7,431 bases of DNA, taken from Solirubrobacterales bacterium (GTDB taxonomy: Bacteria > Actinomycetota > Thermoleophilia > Solirubrobacterales > Solirubrobacteraceae). Positions 1 through 5,871 of the stretch are shown here, piece after piece. The DNA lies in contig JAATFK010000096.1 of NCBI GenBank assembly GCA_015655225.1, forward strand, positions 1 to 7,431, in the 5' to 3' direction. Every line of letters starts with the position of its first letter. Position 1 is the first letter of the stretch. The position numbers were made by a program, and so were the translations under genes. Below the pieces are notes generated by a model, which worked only from the letters and a program-made list of their open reading frames with translations, ran no database searches and had not been told where the DNA came from.

Positions 1-1049
1 GCAACCTCGTCGTCGGCAGTTGCCTGGGCGGGCTGGTCGCAGAGGGCCCAGCGAAGGTAGTCGAGAATCGTCGACTTGCCGGTGCCGCGGCCACCGATGA
101 GAGCCGTGTATTGCGGATTGAGCGCCACGTCGACCCGGCCCATGAACTTGCTCTGCGATACGACCACGCGCGACACCCAAACATTCGGCAACCCAGGCTC
201 AACGTGCGAAAGCCGAGACTCCTGCGCCAAGCAGGCCTGCCGGATCGCTTCGGCGGTTGGCGCAGCCCACTTGATCCATGTCGCGTGGGCTCCGAGTGTC
301 GAGAAGTCGGCCTTCCGCGAGTCGGACGTCTGGAAGAGGGCGAGCTTCTTCAACCCCCAGTTTGCATCGCCGCCGTCCAGGATACGTCTCTCGCCCACGT
401 ACTTCGGTTTGTCAAGTTGCGTGATCGCCCCGTCGAGATATCCGCCGACGGCGGCCATGTCGCTGTACTTGGTCTGAAACGACGTTCGGAGCAGGGTCTT
501 GTGCCCGCTGGGCGTAACGTTTGGCAGAAGGATGTAGCGCCCCCTGAGCCAGTCGTTCTTGTCAAGCTTCGCTTGTAAATCGTTGAGGTTTCCTGAGTCA
601 GAGAGAGCGACCGGCTGCGGGACAGCGTCGAGACTCGAGTCGACCGGATCGAAATGCAGGGCCTTGAGTACATCGTCGAGCCGATCTACCGGGAAGTCCG
701 CATCGAGAATCAGAATGGCCTGGCATGGCACGCTCAGCGTCAACTCGACGGCTGGAAAGACAACCAGACGTTCTGCCTCGGGTACAGCGGTCCCGTCGGC
801 ACGCTTCTCGGTCGCTGCGGCCTTCTTGACGTGCGGGAAGTAGGCAAAATCGTGATGGTCCGAGATCGCCACCGCTTGGAGACCTTTCTCGCGCGCTGCA
901 GCTACGAACGCCTGCGCCCAAATATCCCGCTCGGCTACACCCGGACGCGGGCCATCCCACTGCGTATCGCGTGGGGTGTGAACCTGGAAGTCCGAGCAGT
1001 AGAAATGGCCACCGCGGTCGATCAGCTCAATTGGACGAGTGGGTGTCAC
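1..1049 (-). CDS. PHP-domain / P-loop ATPase protein (TrlF-like), 5' part only
   Basis: The frame is open from the left edge to a GTG at 1049 (349 residues) and continues outside the window. Residues about 15-105 look like a PHP metal-dependent phosphoesterase domain: SDFQVHTP at 19-26, ISDHHDF at 62-68 and FPAVELT at 98-104. A middle region without recognised motifs leads to a Walker A loop, GGRGTGKST at 319-327. The rest of the ATPase (Walker B and any SMC-like coiled coil) would lie to the left. In known PHP-ATPase proteins, some annotated as TrlF family, the PHP domain is thought to hydrolyse phosphodiesters or phosphate esters with ATPase control; the substrate here is unknown. The first His of the usual HxH motif is Gln22. 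I chose GTG1049 because GGGGGT lies just upstream and the domain begins soon after. In-frame ATGs at 1097 and 1112 are alternatives, and the frame stays open to about 1508. Base composition is lower than in all other genes here, and the gene sits beside a tRNA, which suggests acquisition by transfer. Confidence 0.85.
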   Translation of the reverse strand, partial: MTPTRPIELIDRGGHFYCSDFQVHTPRDTQWDGPRPGVAERDIWAQAFVAAAREKGLQAVAISDHHDFAYFPHVKKAAATEKRADGTAVPEAERLVVFPAVELTLSVPCQAILILDADFPVDRLDDVLKALHFDPVDSSLDAVPQPVALSDSGNLNDLQAKLDKNDWLRGRYILLPNVTPSGHKTLLRTSFQTKYSDMAAVGGYLDGAITQLDKPKYVGERRILDGGDANWGLKKLALFQTSDSRKADFSTLGAHATWIKWAAPTAEAIRQACLAQESRLSHVEPGLPNVWVSRVVVSQSKFMGRVDVALNPQYTALIGGRGTGKSTILDYLRWALCDQPAQATADDEV

Positions 1050-1497
1050 GCTACCCCCGGGGCGACAGTTCGACGCAGAAACCTGAGTACCGATCATCTC
1101 ATGACGATGCATCGCGTGCCCCGATAGGTCGCAAGAGCGACGATTGGCGATAGCAGCGGGTCGTTCAGGGCGGCACGCCCGGCAGCGTGGGGGGACAGAC
1201 GCAGGCGCCGACAAGACACATCGGGGGATATTCGGGCGACGCGCATCGCGACTCCCTGCCACATCGACAATGTCCGCCAACCTAAACCCCCCGACAGACA
1301 CGCGCAGAAATCGGCGGTGGGCTTCCGCGCGCATCGATCGCCAATCGCGGCCGGCGGATTCCCGAGCAGGAAGTTGCGTATTGCTCGCCGGTGCATTTGC
1401 CTCAGACGCATGCTTCTCGGGGCCCCTCGGTGTTGGCCGAGGCCGGGCCTCACGCGTCATTGGGCCACGATCAGGCCACGAACTCCAGAACTGGCAC
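1050..1497. other. Spacer without a convincing gene
   Basis: This stretch separates the PHP-ATPase gene from the tRNA terminator. Open frames exist on both strands, but their translations are Arg/Pro/Cys-rich, share no recognisable motif and start without good ribosome-binding sites. The frame of the PHP-ATPase gene stays open through most of it, so a longer N-terminus cannot be excluded from the sequence alone. The promoter of the minus-strand PHP-ATPase gene should lie here, but I see no clear -35/-10 pair. An 11-base inverted repeat (CGATTGGCGAT at 1141-1151, its complement at 1337-1347) is the only structure that stands out. Confidence 0.5.
1141..1347. repeat. 11-base inverted repeat, arms 186 bases apart
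   Basis: CGATTGGCGAT at 1141-1151 is repeated exactly in inverted orientation as ATCGCCAATCG at 1337-1347. Both arms lie in the spacer upstream of the PHP-ATPase gene. They could be two sites for one regulator or remnants of an element end. A chance match is also possible. Confidence 0.3.
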
Positions 1498-1518
1498 AAA
1501 AACGCTCATAAAATGAGC
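1498..1518 (-). terminator. Intrinsic terminator downstream of tRNA-Thr
   Basis: Read on the minus strand, a perfect 6-bp stem GCTCAT/ATGAGC with a TTT loop (1504-1518) is followed by G and then five T residues (1498-1502). It lies about 46 bases beyond the tRNA 3' end and fits Rho-independent termination of the tRNA transcript. The stem is short and only half G/C. That is weak for this genome but plausible with the T run. Confidence 0.55.
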
Positions 1519-1564
1519 CGCAGATGAGAACCAAAACGGGCTCGTTTGCAGCGCTTTCCGCCAA

Positions 1565-1637
1565 AGCCGGAGAGGGGACTCGAACCCCTGACCCCCTGTT
1601 TACAAGACAGGTGCTCTACCAGCTGAGCTACTCCGGC
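1565..1637 (-). tRNA. tRNA-Thr, anticodon UGU
   Basis: On the minus strand the sequence folds into a full cloverleaf. The 7-bp acceptor stem is GCCGGAG/CTCCGGC. The D arm has stem GCTC/GAGC with loop AGCTGGTA. The anticodon stem CCTGT/ACAGG holds the loop CTTGTAA, with anticodon TGT at 1604-1602. The variable loop has 5 bases, and the T arm is AGGGG/CCCCT with loop TTCGAGT. The anticodon UGU reads threonine ACA codons and probably other ACN codons. The discriminator base would be U (1565) and no CCA is encoded, so CCA is added after transcription. The 5' end lies 36 bases downstream of the neighbouring minus-strand gene, so co-transcription is possible. The 3' end faces the low-GC segment, the usual geometry for island integration at a tRNA. 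Confidence 0.95.
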
Positions 1638-1673
1638 GGGCGCGCGGGCCGTCGCGCGGCGCGCGCGAAAAGT

Positions 1674-2234
1674 CTACGTGCGGTCGAGGGCCGCGTGCTC
1701 GATCTGGCCGTGTCCGTTGCTGGCGGCGTGCTCGGCGCCGATCGATGTCGGCGGCGGCTCCTCCGGCGGCGCCGGTGGGTTCAGCCGCCGCTCCAGCTCC
1801 CCGAGCACGAAGCCGAACAGCGCGTGGCGCCACGCCGCCTGCCAGAACGCCCGGCGGTTGCCGGTCAGCGTCGGCAGCTGCGCGCGGGCGGGGTGGAAGC
1901 GGTCGGTCACGCGGCCCAGCGGCCACAGCGCGAGGTGCTCGGTCAGTCCCACCAGCGGACCGCGCGCGACCGGCGGCAGCGGCCCGCCCACGACCGGCGC
2001 CACGCCCGCGTAGACCGCGCCGAACAGCGCCCCGTTGAGAACGTGCAGCCCCAAGCCGGCCGGATACCAGGCGCGCGCGCCGGCGCCCGGCAGCGCCGCT
2101 CGCCCGAGCAGCTCGACGTCGTCGTAGCGGCAGCCGAAGACGCGCTTGTCGAGCGGCTGCTGCGCCGCCCAGACGGTGGCGGCGCCCGCCCCCGCGAGCG
2201 CGCCGCGAAGGCTGCGTCGGCGGTCGATCCTCAT
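1674..2234 (-). CDS. Small predicted membrane protein of unknown function
   Basis: The protein has 186 residues. The N-terminus is basic (RIDRRRSLR) and is followed by a hydrophobic Ala/Gly segment at about 11-24. Further hydrophobic stretches lie at about 57-80, 90-105 and 130-148, so three or four membrane segments are likely. Hydrophilic points that look constrained are QQPLDK at 25-30, TEHLALWPL in the third segment, and GNRRAFWQAAWRH before the last one. The C-terminal tail is Pro/Glu-rich and soluble. I do not recognise a named family; it resembles unannotated actinobacterial membrane proteins. I chose ATG2234 over the upstream ATG at 2333 because the longer form would overlap the divergent acyltransferase gene and adds an unlikely N-terminus. 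A GGTGGGA purine stretch immediately precedes ATG2234. A TACAGT hexamer lies 8 bases upstream. The tRNA follows downstream on the same strand. Confidence 0.8.
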   Translation of the reverse strand: MRIDRRRSLRGALAGAGAATVWAAQQPLDKRVFGCRYDDVELLGRAALPGAGARAWYPAGLGLHVLNGALFGAVYAGVAPVVGGPLPPVARGPLVGLTEHLALWPLGRVTDRFHPARAQLPTLTGNRRAFWQAAWRHALFGFVLGELERRLNPPAPPEEPPPTSIGAEHAASNGHGQIEHAALDRT

Positions 2235-2242
2235 TCCCACCG

Positions 2243-2248
2243 ACTGTA
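2243..2248 (-). promoter_or_regulatory. Possible -10 element (TACAGT) for the 1674-2234 gene
   Basis: On the minus strand TACAGT lies 8 bases before ATG2234 and matches the TANNNT actinobacterial -10 pattern. Transcription would begin at or within a few bases of the start codon. No clear -35 is visible. Confidence 0.3.
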
Positions 2249-2268
2249 ACGCGCCGAGCGACCCTGGG

Positions 2269-2274
2269 TACGTA
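2269..2274 (+). promoter_or_regulatory. Possible -10 element (TACGTA) for the PlsC-GpsA gene
   Basis: TACGTA lies exactly 6 bases before ATG2281, the spacing expected for a leaderless transcript starting at the A of ATG. The last base departs from TANNNT. No strong ribosome-binding site precedes the ATG, which supports a leaderless start. TACGTA is a palindrome, so it is not strand-specific evidence. Confidence 0.3.
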
Positions 2275-2280
2275 ACTCCG

Positions 2281-3957
2281 ATGAGTCCCACGCACGAGAG
2301 CCTGCACCGGCGCGCCCGCGAGCAGGGCGTCAACCCGGTCGTCTACTGGCTGGTCCGCGCCTTCCTCCAGCCGTTCTTCCACCTCTACTTCCGGATGAGC
2401 CGGCTCGGGCGTGAGCACATCCCGCAGGACGGCCCGATCATCTTCGCGGCGAACCACCGCAGCTTCCTCGACCCCTTCGTGATCGCCACGATGGTGCGGC
2501 GGCCGATCTACTACGTCGCCAAGCAGGAGCTGTTCCGCAAGCGCCTCCAGGGCTGGCTGCTGAACTCCCTCGGCGCCTTCCCGGTCGACCGCGGCAACGC
2601 CGACCGCGACACGATCGACACCGCCAAGGCGATCCTCGCGCGCGGCGACTGCGTCCTGATCTTCCCCGAGGGCACCCGCAACCGTCCCGGCCCTCCCGGC
2701 CGCGCCAAGCGCGGCGTCGGCCGCCTCGTGCTGGAGACCGGCGTCCCGGTCGTCCCGGTCGCCGTGATCGGCACCGAGTCGATCCGCAAGGGCTGGCGCA
2801 TCCGCCCCCACAAGGTCCGCATCCGGGCCGGCCACGCCCTCACCTTCCCGCAGGTCGAGCACGCCTCGCGCGACCTCGCGCAGGCCGTCAGCGACCGCAT
2901 CTGGCCGTGCGTGATGCTCCAGTGGGAGTGGCTCGGCGGGATCACCCCGCTGCGTCGCGCGGCCGTCATCGGCGCCGGCGCGTGGGGCACGACCCTCGCC
3001 GTCATGCTCGCCCGCGCCGGCCTCGACGTCGACCTCGGCTGCCGCACCCGCGAGCAGGCCGACCAGCTCGCCGCGACCCGCGAGAACACGCGCTACCTGC
3101 CCGGCGTCACGCTGCCGGAGAACGTGCGCGTCGCCCGCGCCGCCGACCTCGAGCTGTCCGCGCACGACCTCGTCTGCCTCGCCGTCCCGGCGCGCGACCT
3201 CCCGGCCGCGCTCGCCGCCCATGGCAGCGACGTGCCCGAGCGCGCCGGCGTCCTCGTCGTCTCCAAGGGGCTCGTCCCGCCGCTCGGCACGCTCCCGTCG
3301 GCCTACGCCGCCGCCCGCGTCCCGGCCCGCGCGGTCGCCGCGCTCGCCGGACCGTCGCTCGCGCCCGAGGTGCTGTCGCACGGCGCCTCGATCGTCGTCG
3401 CGACCGCCGACGACGCCTTCGCGCTCGAGCTCGCCGCCGTCCTGCGCTCGGCCGGCTTCGACGTCGAGTCGACGCGCGACGTGACCGGCGTCGAACTCGC
3501 CGGCTGCGCGAAGAACGCGGCCGTCCTCGCGGCCGCGACGGCCGGCGCGACCTCCGGCCCGAACGCCGCCGGCGCCGCCGCCGGCAAGGTCTTCGCCGAG
3601 ATCGAGGGACTCGCGCGCCGTCGCGGCAGCGCTCCCGAGACGTTCTCGGGACTGGCGGGAGCCGGCGACCTCGTCGCGACCGTCGTCGCCGACGGCAGCC
3701 GCAACCGCCGCGCCGGCGAGCTGCTCGGCCGCGGCGTCCCGGCAGCCGAGATCGCCGGTGCGCTCGGCCACGCCGCCGAAGCCGTCGACAGCGTCCCGCT
3801 GCTCGCCGCGATGCTCGCGCAGGAGCGCGTCCCGGCGCCGGCGACGAACGCCCTCGCCGCGCTCGTCGAGGGTCGCATCGCGCCGGAGCGCTGGACCGAG
3901 GCGCTCACGAAGCCGGCCGAGCTGCCCGCCCGCCCCGCGCGGACGAGAGCGGCGTAG
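2281..3957 (+). CDS. Bifunctional PlsC-type acyltransferase / NAD(P)-dependent glycerol-3-phosphate dehydrogenase (GpsA) fusion
   Basis: One frame of 558 residues carries two enzymes of phospholipid synthesis. Residues about 15-218 are a lysophospholipid acyltransferase (PlsC family, acyl transfer to 1-acylglycerol-3-phosphate): the HX4D catalytic motif is NHRSFLDP with His59 and Asp64, and the substrate-binding FPEGTR is at 128-133. Residues about 225-558 are GpsA, which reduces dihydroxyacetone phosphate to sn-glycerol-3-phosphate: nucleotide-binding GAGAWG at 231-236, NTRYLPG at 269-275, SKGL at 328-331, GPSLAPEV at 358-364, the catalytic-type Lys411 in AKN, GLAGAGDL at 457-464 and SRNRR at 473-477. 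Both halves have near-normal domain length, and no stop, ribosome site or strong start separates them. A GTG-ATG pair at the linker (residues 211-212) could allow internal initiation. ATG2281 is chosen because the frame upstream overlaps the divergent gene and encodes nothing recognisable. The acyltransferase may act peripherally at the membrane. Confidence 0.93.
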   Translation: MSPTHESLHRRAREQGVNPVVYWLVRAFLQPFFHLYFRMSRLGREHIPQDGPIIFAANHRSFLDPFVIATMVRRPIYYVAKQELFRKRLQGWLLNSLGAFPVDRGNADRDTIDTAKAILARGDCVLIFPEGTRNRPGPPGRAKRGVGRLVLETGVPVVPVAVIGTESIRKGWRIRPHKVRIRAGHALTFPQVEHASRDLAQAVSDRIWPCVMLQWEWLGGITPLRRAAVIGAGAWGTTLAVMLARAGLDVDLGCRTREQADQLAATRENTRYLPGVTLPENVRVARAADLELSAHDLVCLAVPARDLPAALAAHGSDVPERAGVLVVSKGLVPPLGTLPSAYAAARVPARAVAALAGPSLAPEVLSHGASIVVATADDAFALELAAVLRSAGFDVESTRDVTGVELAGCAKNAAVLAAATAGATSGPNAAGAAAGKVFAEIEGLARRRGSAPETFSGLAGAGDLVATVVADGSRNRRAGELLGRGVPAAEIAGALGHAAEAVDSVPLLAAMLAQERVPAPATNALAALVEGRIAPERWTEALTKPAELPARPARTRAA

Positions 3958-3991
3958 GCAGGCGCATCCTCCTGCGGGATACTGCCGTGCG

Positions 3992-4579
3992 GTGGCCGAC
4001 GACGAACAGCAGGAGCGCAGGAAGAAGGCCGAGCTCGACCGCGAGTTCTCCGACCTCTATCGCGCCCACCTCCGCGACGTCTACTCCTACGCCTACTACC
4101 GCGTCGGCAACCATCACGACGCCGAGGACCTCACCGAGCAGACGTTCCTCCAGGCCTACCGCCACTACGAGCGCGCGGTGCGCGAGTCCGACGGCCGTCC
4201 GCTGCGGCCGTGGCTCATCCGCATTGCCCACAACCTGGCAGCGAACTTCTACCGCGACCGCGCGCGCAAGCCGCAATCGTCGATCGAGGACGCGGCCGTG
4301 ATCTCGGCGCCGCACACGACCGAGACGCTGGTCGAGGGCCGCGCCGAGCTGGAGCGGATCCTGGCCGGCGTCCAGCAGCTGCCCGACGACCGCCGCGAGG
4401 CGCTGATCATGCGCTTCGCGCTCGTCATGGACAACCGCGAGATCGCCCGCGCCCTCGGCCGTACCGACGGCGCGACGAAGGTGCTGCTGCACCGCGCGAT
4501 CAGACAGCTGGAGGGGATCGTCGCGGACCCCGAGCCCGAGCCCGCAGAGCCGGCGGCGGAGCCGGAGGCGAGCTCGTGA
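3992..4579 (+). CDS. RNA polymerase sigma-70 family (ECF-like) sigma factor
   Basis: The protein has 195 residues with ECF-like architecture. Region 2 spans about 17-92: FSDLYRAHLRDVYSYAYYRV, then DAEDLTEQTFLQAY (43-56) and PWLIRIAHNLAANFYRDRAR (73-92), the core-binding and -10-recognition helices. Region 4 spans about 117-175: LPDDRREALIMRF, then a helix-turn-helix around DNREIARALGRTDGATKVLLHRAIRQL that would read the -35. An acidic, proline-rich tail (about 179-195, repeated EP/AE pairs) follows and is unusual for a minimal ECF factor. The start is GTG3992; no in-frame ATG lies near, and the ribosome-binding site is weak. GATACT ends 8 bases before GTG and could be a -10 for a leaderless message. 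It lies 34 bases after the PlsC-GpsA stop, so read-through is possible. Its stop overlaps the start of the membrane-protein gene by 4 bases, which suggests translational coupling. Confidence 0.9.
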   Translation: MADDEQQERRKKAELDREFSDLYRAHLRDVYSYAYYRVGNHHDAEDLTEQTFLQAYRHYERAVRESDGRPLRPWLIRIAHNLAANFYRDRARKPQSSIEDAAVISAPHTTETLVEGRAELERILAGVQQLPDDRREALIMRFALVMDNREIARALGRTDGATKVLLHRAIRQLEGIVADPEPEPAEPAAEPEASS

Positions 4580-4923
4580 GCGCGACCGACTTCGAGAGCC
4601 GGCTGAAGGCGGCGCTGGCGCCGGTCGAGCCGCCCGAGGATCTCGCCAACCGCCTCGAGCGCACGCTCGTGAGCCTCACCGCGATCGCCGCCGACGAGCT
4701 GGAGTCGTGGGAGATCTCCTCGATGCGCGACCCCCGCAACTGGGCGCGCCCGGTCGCCGCGACTGTGATCGGCGCGACCGCCGGGACGGCGCTCGTGGTG
4801 CTGCGCGTGCGCGGCCGTCACAAGCGCCGCAAGGACCAGTCGAGCGGCATGCTCGACCTCGCCGAGCGGACCGTGCGCGACCTCGCCGACGAGGCGCGCC
4901 GGCTGCTCCCGCGCAGCGACTGA
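4576..4923 (+). CDS. Single-pass membrane protein, probable sigma-factor partner
   Basis: The protein has 115 residues and starts at a GTG that overlaps the sigma-factor stop as GTGA. Residues 1-52 are soluble and charged (SRLKAALAPVEPPEDLANRL, then ELESWEISSMRD). One hydrophobic segment lies at about 59-77, flanked by a basic stretch, RVRGRHKRRK (77-86). A C-terminal amphipathic helix follows, with LDLAERTVRDLADEARRLL at 93-111. The position after a sigma gene, the coupling, and the soluble-TM-soluble plan are what an anti-sigma factor would show. However, the zinc-dependent anti-sigma HxxxCxxC motif is absent; the protein has no cysteine at all. I recognise no named family, so the anti-sigma role is inferred from context only. 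It could instead be an unrelated small membrane protein. Confidence 0.75.
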   Translation: MSATDFESRLKAALAPVEPPEDLANRLERTLVSLTAIAADELESWEISSMRDPRNWARPVAATVIGATAGTALVVLRVRGRHKRRKDQSSGMLDLAERTVRDLADEARRLLPRSD

Positions 4924-4938
4924 TCCGCCCGCCGACTT

Positions 4939-4952
4939 CGCGCGAAAGCGCG
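4939..4952. other. CGCGC-GAAA-GCGCG hairpin after the sigma/membrane-protein pair
   Basis: A 5-bp all-G/C stem closes a GAAA tetraloop (GNRA type) 15 bases beyond the stop at 4923. On the plus strand no T run follows, so it is not a standard intrinsic terminator. It may stabilise the 3' end of the mRNA or mark a Rho-dependent or weak stop. Confidence 0.35.
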
Positions 4953-4979
4953 CCTGAGCTGGGGGAAAGGTCCGGCTGC

Positions 4980-4985
4980 TAGCGT
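4980..4985 (+). promoter_or_regulatory. Possible -10 element (TAGCGT) for the rhomboid gene
   Basis: TAGCGT fits TANNNT and ends 10 bases before ATG4996. No ribosome-binding site is seen between them, so the message would have a very short or no leader. The -35 region is not recognisable. Confidence 0.35.
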
Positions 4986-4995
4986 CTCGCGCGCC

Positions 4996-5853
4996 ATGGC
5001 CACGTGCTACCGACACCCGACGCGAGAGACCGGCGTCTCCTGCTCCAATTGCGGCCGTCCGATCTGCCCGGATTGCATGACCCCGACCTCCGTCGGCATG
5101 CGCTGCCCGGAGTGCGCGTCGCAGAAGACGAGAGTCCGTCGCGTCGCCCGCACGCCCGGCGGCGGCGTCACGACTTCGAGACCGCTGGCGACGTACACGA
5201 TCATCGCGATCAACATCGTCGCCTTCCTCGCGGAGCTGACGAGCGGCAGCGGCGGCTTCAGCGGCGCGGAGAACGGGAACGTCTTCGACAAGGGCGCGCT
5301 GTACGGCCCGCTCGTGCACTACAACCACGAGTACTGGCGGCTGGTGACCTCCGGGTTCCTGCACGCGAACTTCCTCCACATCGCGCTGAACATGTGGTTC
5401 ATCTACGCGATCGGCTCGGCGCTCGAACCGGCGATCGGCCGCGCCCGCTACGTCGCGCTCTACTTCACCGCGCTGCTCTGCGGCTCGTTCGGCGTCCTGC
5501 TGCTGCAGCCTGACACGGTCGCGATCGGCGCCTCCGGCGCGGCGTTCGGCCTGCTCGGCGCGCTGATCGTCGAGGCCCGGCGACGCGGGATCGACCTCTG
5601 GCAGTCGGGCCTGCTGCTGACGGCGCTGATCAACTTCGCCTTCACGTTCACCGTCTCGGGCATCTCGATCGGCGCGCACGTCGGCGGCTTCCTCGGCGGC
5701 ATCCTCGTCGGGATCGTCTTCGACCAGGCCGACCGGCGGCGGATGCCGCCGGCCGTCTCGCTCGCCGCCTGCGTCGTGCTGTCGGTCGCCGCCGTGCTGG
5801 GCGGGATCGCGCTCTCCGGCGACGGCAACCTGATCGGCACGACCGTCTTCTAG
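4996..5853 (+). CDS. Rhomboid family intramembrane serine protease with N-terminal zinc-finger-like domain
   Basis: The protein has 285 residues. Residues 1-42 form a Cys/His-rich module (C4, H7, C16, C19, C24, C27, C37, C40) like a B-box or zinc ribbon, probably binding zinc in the cytosol. A linker (43-64) leads to the rhomboid core with about six or seven membrane segments: near 65-81, 121-142, 150-170, 176-192, 203-220, 224-243 and 254-274. The catalytic pair is clear: Ser180 in GASG (178-181) and His228 in GAHVGGFLGG (226-235). The oxyanion-supporting His128 and Asn132 lie in HIALN (128-132), and EYWRLVTSGFLHANFLH (112-128) is typical of the L1/TM2 region. Rhomboids cut substrate transmembrane helices within the membrane. 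This domain arrangement is known in Actinobacteria. Substrates are unknown, but the adjacent single-pass membrane protein is an obvious candidate to test. Downstream the gene converges with the secreted-protein gene, leaving 18 bases. Confidence 0.93.
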   Translation: MATCYRHPTRETGVSCSNCGRPICPDCMTPTSVGMRCPECASQKTRVRRVARTPGGGVTTSRPLATYTIIAINIVAFLAELTSGSGGFSGAENGNVFDKGALYGPLVHYNHEYWRLVTSGFLHANFLHIALNMWFIYAIGSALEPAIGRARYVALYFTALLCGSFGVLLLQPDTVAIGASGAAFGLLGALIVEARRRGIDLWQSGLLLTALINFAFTFTVSGISIGAHVGGFLGGILVGIVFDQADRRRMPPAVSLAACVVLSVAAVLGGIALSGDGNLIGTTVF

Positions 5854-5871
5854 GCCGCGCGCCTCAGCCCG

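Noticed and set aside
1094..1453. Minus-strand open frame in the spacer (119 codons)
   Set aside because: No motif, Arg/Cys-rich composition and no good ribosome-binding site; it overlaps possible upstream sequence of the PHP-ATPase gene in another frame.
1524..2249. Plus-strand open frame beginning across the tRNA
   Set aside because: Its N-terminal part is the antisense translation of tRNA-Thr, a well-known false protein, and the rest is antisense to the membrane-protein gene with Arg/Ala-rich sequence.
2146..2280. N-terminal extension of the PlsC-GpsA frame to an ATG at 2146
   Set aside because: It would overlap the divergent membrane-protein gene and encodes Arg/Pro/Ala-rich sequence unlike acyltransferase N-termini; ATG2281 begins the recognisable protein.
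1600..3771. Very long minus-strand open frame (723 codons)
   Set aside because: It is antisense to the PlsC-GpsA gene, with low-complexity Gly/Arg/Ala/Asp translation. High GC content leaves antisense frames without stops.
3958..3975. GCAGG/CCTGC inverted repeat between the PlsC-GpsA and sigma genes
   Set aside because: A 5-bp stem with an 8-base loop and no T run; easily formed by chance at this GC content.
2907..4301. Plus-strand frame rich in Arg and Pro (464 codons)
   Set aside because: It is a shifted-frame shadow of GpsA and the sigma factor; both real genes carry family motifs in their own frames.
4249..5679. Minus-strand frame across sigma, membrane protein and rhomboid genes
   Set aside because: Antisense shadow of three recognisable genes, with low-complexity Arg/Ala/Asp translation.
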